Origin: a bacterium
GTDB lineage: Bacteria > Vulcanimicrobiota > Vulcanimicrobiia > Vulcanimicrobiales > SCRA01
Assembly: GCA_028869325.1 (NCBI GenBank)
Contig: JAGWST010000015.1
Coordinates: 1-6,332 of the forward strand
DNA length: 6,332 nucleotides
Reading direction: 5' to 3'
Shown piece after piece: positions 4,948-6,332 of this stretch (the first letter of the stretch is position 1; every line of letters starts with the position of its first letter). The notes beneath the pieces were generated by a model. It was not told the origin of the DNA, made no database searches, and saw nothing but the letters and a program-made list of their open reading frames with translations. Position numbers and translations under genes: made by a program.

Positions 4948-6332
4948 ATGAGTGAGGAGTTTTTCGACAGGGCCGAGTTCGTCCAGTACTTCAAGGACGA
5001 GACCGACGAGCTACTCCAGACCATCGACTCCGCCTTGCTGCGGTTGGAGGGCTACGTCGACGCGGATACGATCGACGCCGAGATCGTCAACGAGCTCTTC
5101 CGCGCCATGCACACCATCAAGGGCAGCTCGGGCATGCTCGGCTTCGCCGAGGTCCAGGCGCTGGCGCATTGCTTGGAGAGCATCTTCGACCTGCTGCGCA
5201 AGGACCGCATGCCGCTCTCGCAGCAGTCGATCGACCTGCTGTTCGAAGGGCGGGATATCCTCACGGCGATGATTCGCGCGCTGACCGGGGAGGCCATCGT
5301 CCCCGAAGGCGTCGACGGCTACATGGAGCGCCTGGAGTCGTTCAGCTCGCTCTACGAGGCCGCCGCCGCCATCGTTGCGGATGAAACCGGCGGCGAGGGC
5401 GAGGAGCGCGAGGAGCGCATGGACGCGACGGCAGAGGAGATCGAGGCTTTCGAGGCCGACGTCGCGCGTCTGCTCGACGGGCAGGCCGTGGAGACGCCGC
5501 TCGCCGCTCAGCCGGCGCGGCCGGAGAGCCGCCCGGAGCAGCGCCGCAATTTCTCGCGGACCATCCGCGTCGACATCGAGCGTCTGGATGCGCTGCTGAG
5601 CCTAGTCGGAGAGCTGGTGATCAACCGCACGCGCATCTCGGACATCGCGGCGACGCTGGGCGGCTCGATGGCGGAGTTCAAGGAGGGCGGAGTCCGTGCG
5701 CTGATCGAGCCGCTCTCGAAGGAGCTCGCCGACTCCGCCAGCCTGCTCGCGCGTACGACCAACGAGATCCAAGAGAGCATCATGAAGGTGCGCATGGTGC
5801 CGATCGGGCAGGTCTTCGAGCGTTTTCCGCGCATGGTGCGCGATCTCTCCAAGACGCGCAAGAAAGAGGTGCACCTGGAGATCCTCGGCGCCGAGACCGA
5901 CCTCGACAAGACCGTGGTCGACGAGATCGGCGAGCCCTTGATGCACTTGATCCGCAACTGCGTCGATCACGGCATCGAAGAGCCCGAGGAGCGCGCCGCG
6001 GCGGGCAAGACGGAGACGGGAACGATTCGCCTCAGCGCCTACCATGAAGGCAATCAGATCATCATCGAGGTGGCGGACGACGGGCGCGGCATCAATCTGG
6101 CTCGCGTTCGCCAGAAAGCCGTCCGTCAGGGCATGATCTCGGAGCACGACAAGCTCACCGATCGCGAGATCATGGAGCTGATCTTCCAACCCGGCTTCTC
6201 CACGGCGGAGACGATCACCGACATCTCGGGCCGCGGCGTCGGGATGGACGTGGTGAAGAAGAACATCGCGCGCCTAAAGGGGATCTTCGACGTCGACTCC
6301 GTCGAGGGCTCCGGAACCACTTTCACCATCAA
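4948..6332 (+). CDS. cheA: CheA, chemotaxis histidine kinase (3' partial, no P2 domain)
   Basis: CheA is the receptor-coupled kinase that autophosphorylates on its P1 histidine and passes phosphate to CheY and CheB. The frame runs open from the ATG at 4948 to the window end, giving 461 whole codons. P1 (Hpt) spans about 1-130, with phospho-acceptor H55 in AMHTIKGSSGMLGF. An acidic, then Pro/Arg-rich linker covers about 137-203. P3 dimerisation begins near R204 (IRVDIERLDALLSLVGEL). P4 ATPase motifs are the N box with N337 and H341 (HLIRNCVDHG), the G1 box D377-D-G-R-G381, the F box FQPGFSTA at 413-420, and the G2 box S427-G-R-G-V-G432. P5 lies past the edge. The linker leaves no room for a P2 CheY-binding domain. 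It starts 15 bases after cheC, in the same frame, with no alternative in-frame start between. Its ribosome-binding site is weak (GTGG at 4937-4940), so coupling to cheC is plausible. Confidence 0.97.
   Translation, partial: MSEEFFDRAEFVQYFKDETDELLQTIDSALLRLEGYVDADTIDAEIVNELFRAMHTIKGSSGMLGFAEVQALAHCLESIFDLLRKDRMPLSQQSIDLLFEGRDILTAMIRALTGEAIVPEGVDGYMERLESFSSLYEAAAAIVADETGGEGEEREERMDATAEEIEAFEADVARLLDGQAVETPLAAQPARPESRPEQRRNFSRTIRVDIERLDALLSLVGELVINRTRISDIAATLGGSMAEFKEGGVRALIEPLSKELADSASLLARTTNEIQESIMKVRMVPIGQVFERFPRMVRDLSKTRKKEVHLEILGAETDLDKTVVDEIGEPLMHLIRNCVDHGIEEPEERAAAGKTETGTIRLSAYHEGNQIIIEVADDGRGINLARVRQKAVRQGMISEHDKLTDREIMELIFQPGFSTAETITDISGRGVGMDVVKKNIARLKGIFDVDSVEGSGTTFTI

Noticed and set aside
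1..6332. Mobile elements, CRISPR arrays, tRNA or rRNA genes
   Set aside because: No transposase-like product, repeat-spacer pattern, or cloverleaf/T-loop sequence was seen on either strand. The window is almost entirely coding for flagellar and chemotaxis proteins.

Overview
This GC-rich window is a piece of a bacterial flagellar and chemotaxis gene cluster. All genes are on the + strand: flhB (5' end missing) - flhA - PilZ-domain gene - [sigma-28 promoter and leader] - cheY - cheC - cheA (3' end missing). Three features suggest a flagellated bacterium of the Firmicutes/Thermotogae-like type, or a less-studied GC-rich phylum with a similar chemotaxis set, rather than an enterobacterium. These are the CheC phosphatase with two intact active-site motifs, a CheY that closely resembles the Bacillus subtilis protein as I recall it, and export genes placed next to che genes. 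The exact taxon cannot be read from this window.

Positions 1-3726 form the export block. FlhB and FlhA are the two large membrane proteins of the flagellar type III export gate, and their genes overlap by one base (TGATG). Twenty-one bases after flhA lies a gene for a protein with an N-terminal YcgR-like region and a C-terminal PilZ domain. It is a likely c-di-GMP effector acting on motility. The flhF and flhG genes often found after flhA are not present here.

Positions 3727-3947 hold no convincing protein gene. A near-consensus sigma-28 (FliA/SigD) promoter sits just after the PilZ stop codon. It is followed by a leader of about 170 bases that can fold into a three-way junction whose closing helix covers the cheY ribosome-binding site. 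This break divides an upstream, probably early-class export operon from a downstream late-class chemotaxis operon.

Positions 3948-6332 carry cheY, cheC and cheA. CheA autophosphorylates in response to receptor state and passes phosphate to CheY. CheY-P acts on the flagellar switch, and CheC removes the phosphate. The CheA here has P1, P3 and P4 domains but no room for a P2 (CheY-docking) domain; its P5 domain lies beyond the window. The cheA frame runs open to the window edge.

The genes are all of well-known families and I see no wholly new system. The points most worth following are the promoter/leader region before cheY, the CheA without P2, and the absence of flhF/flhG at the expected place.
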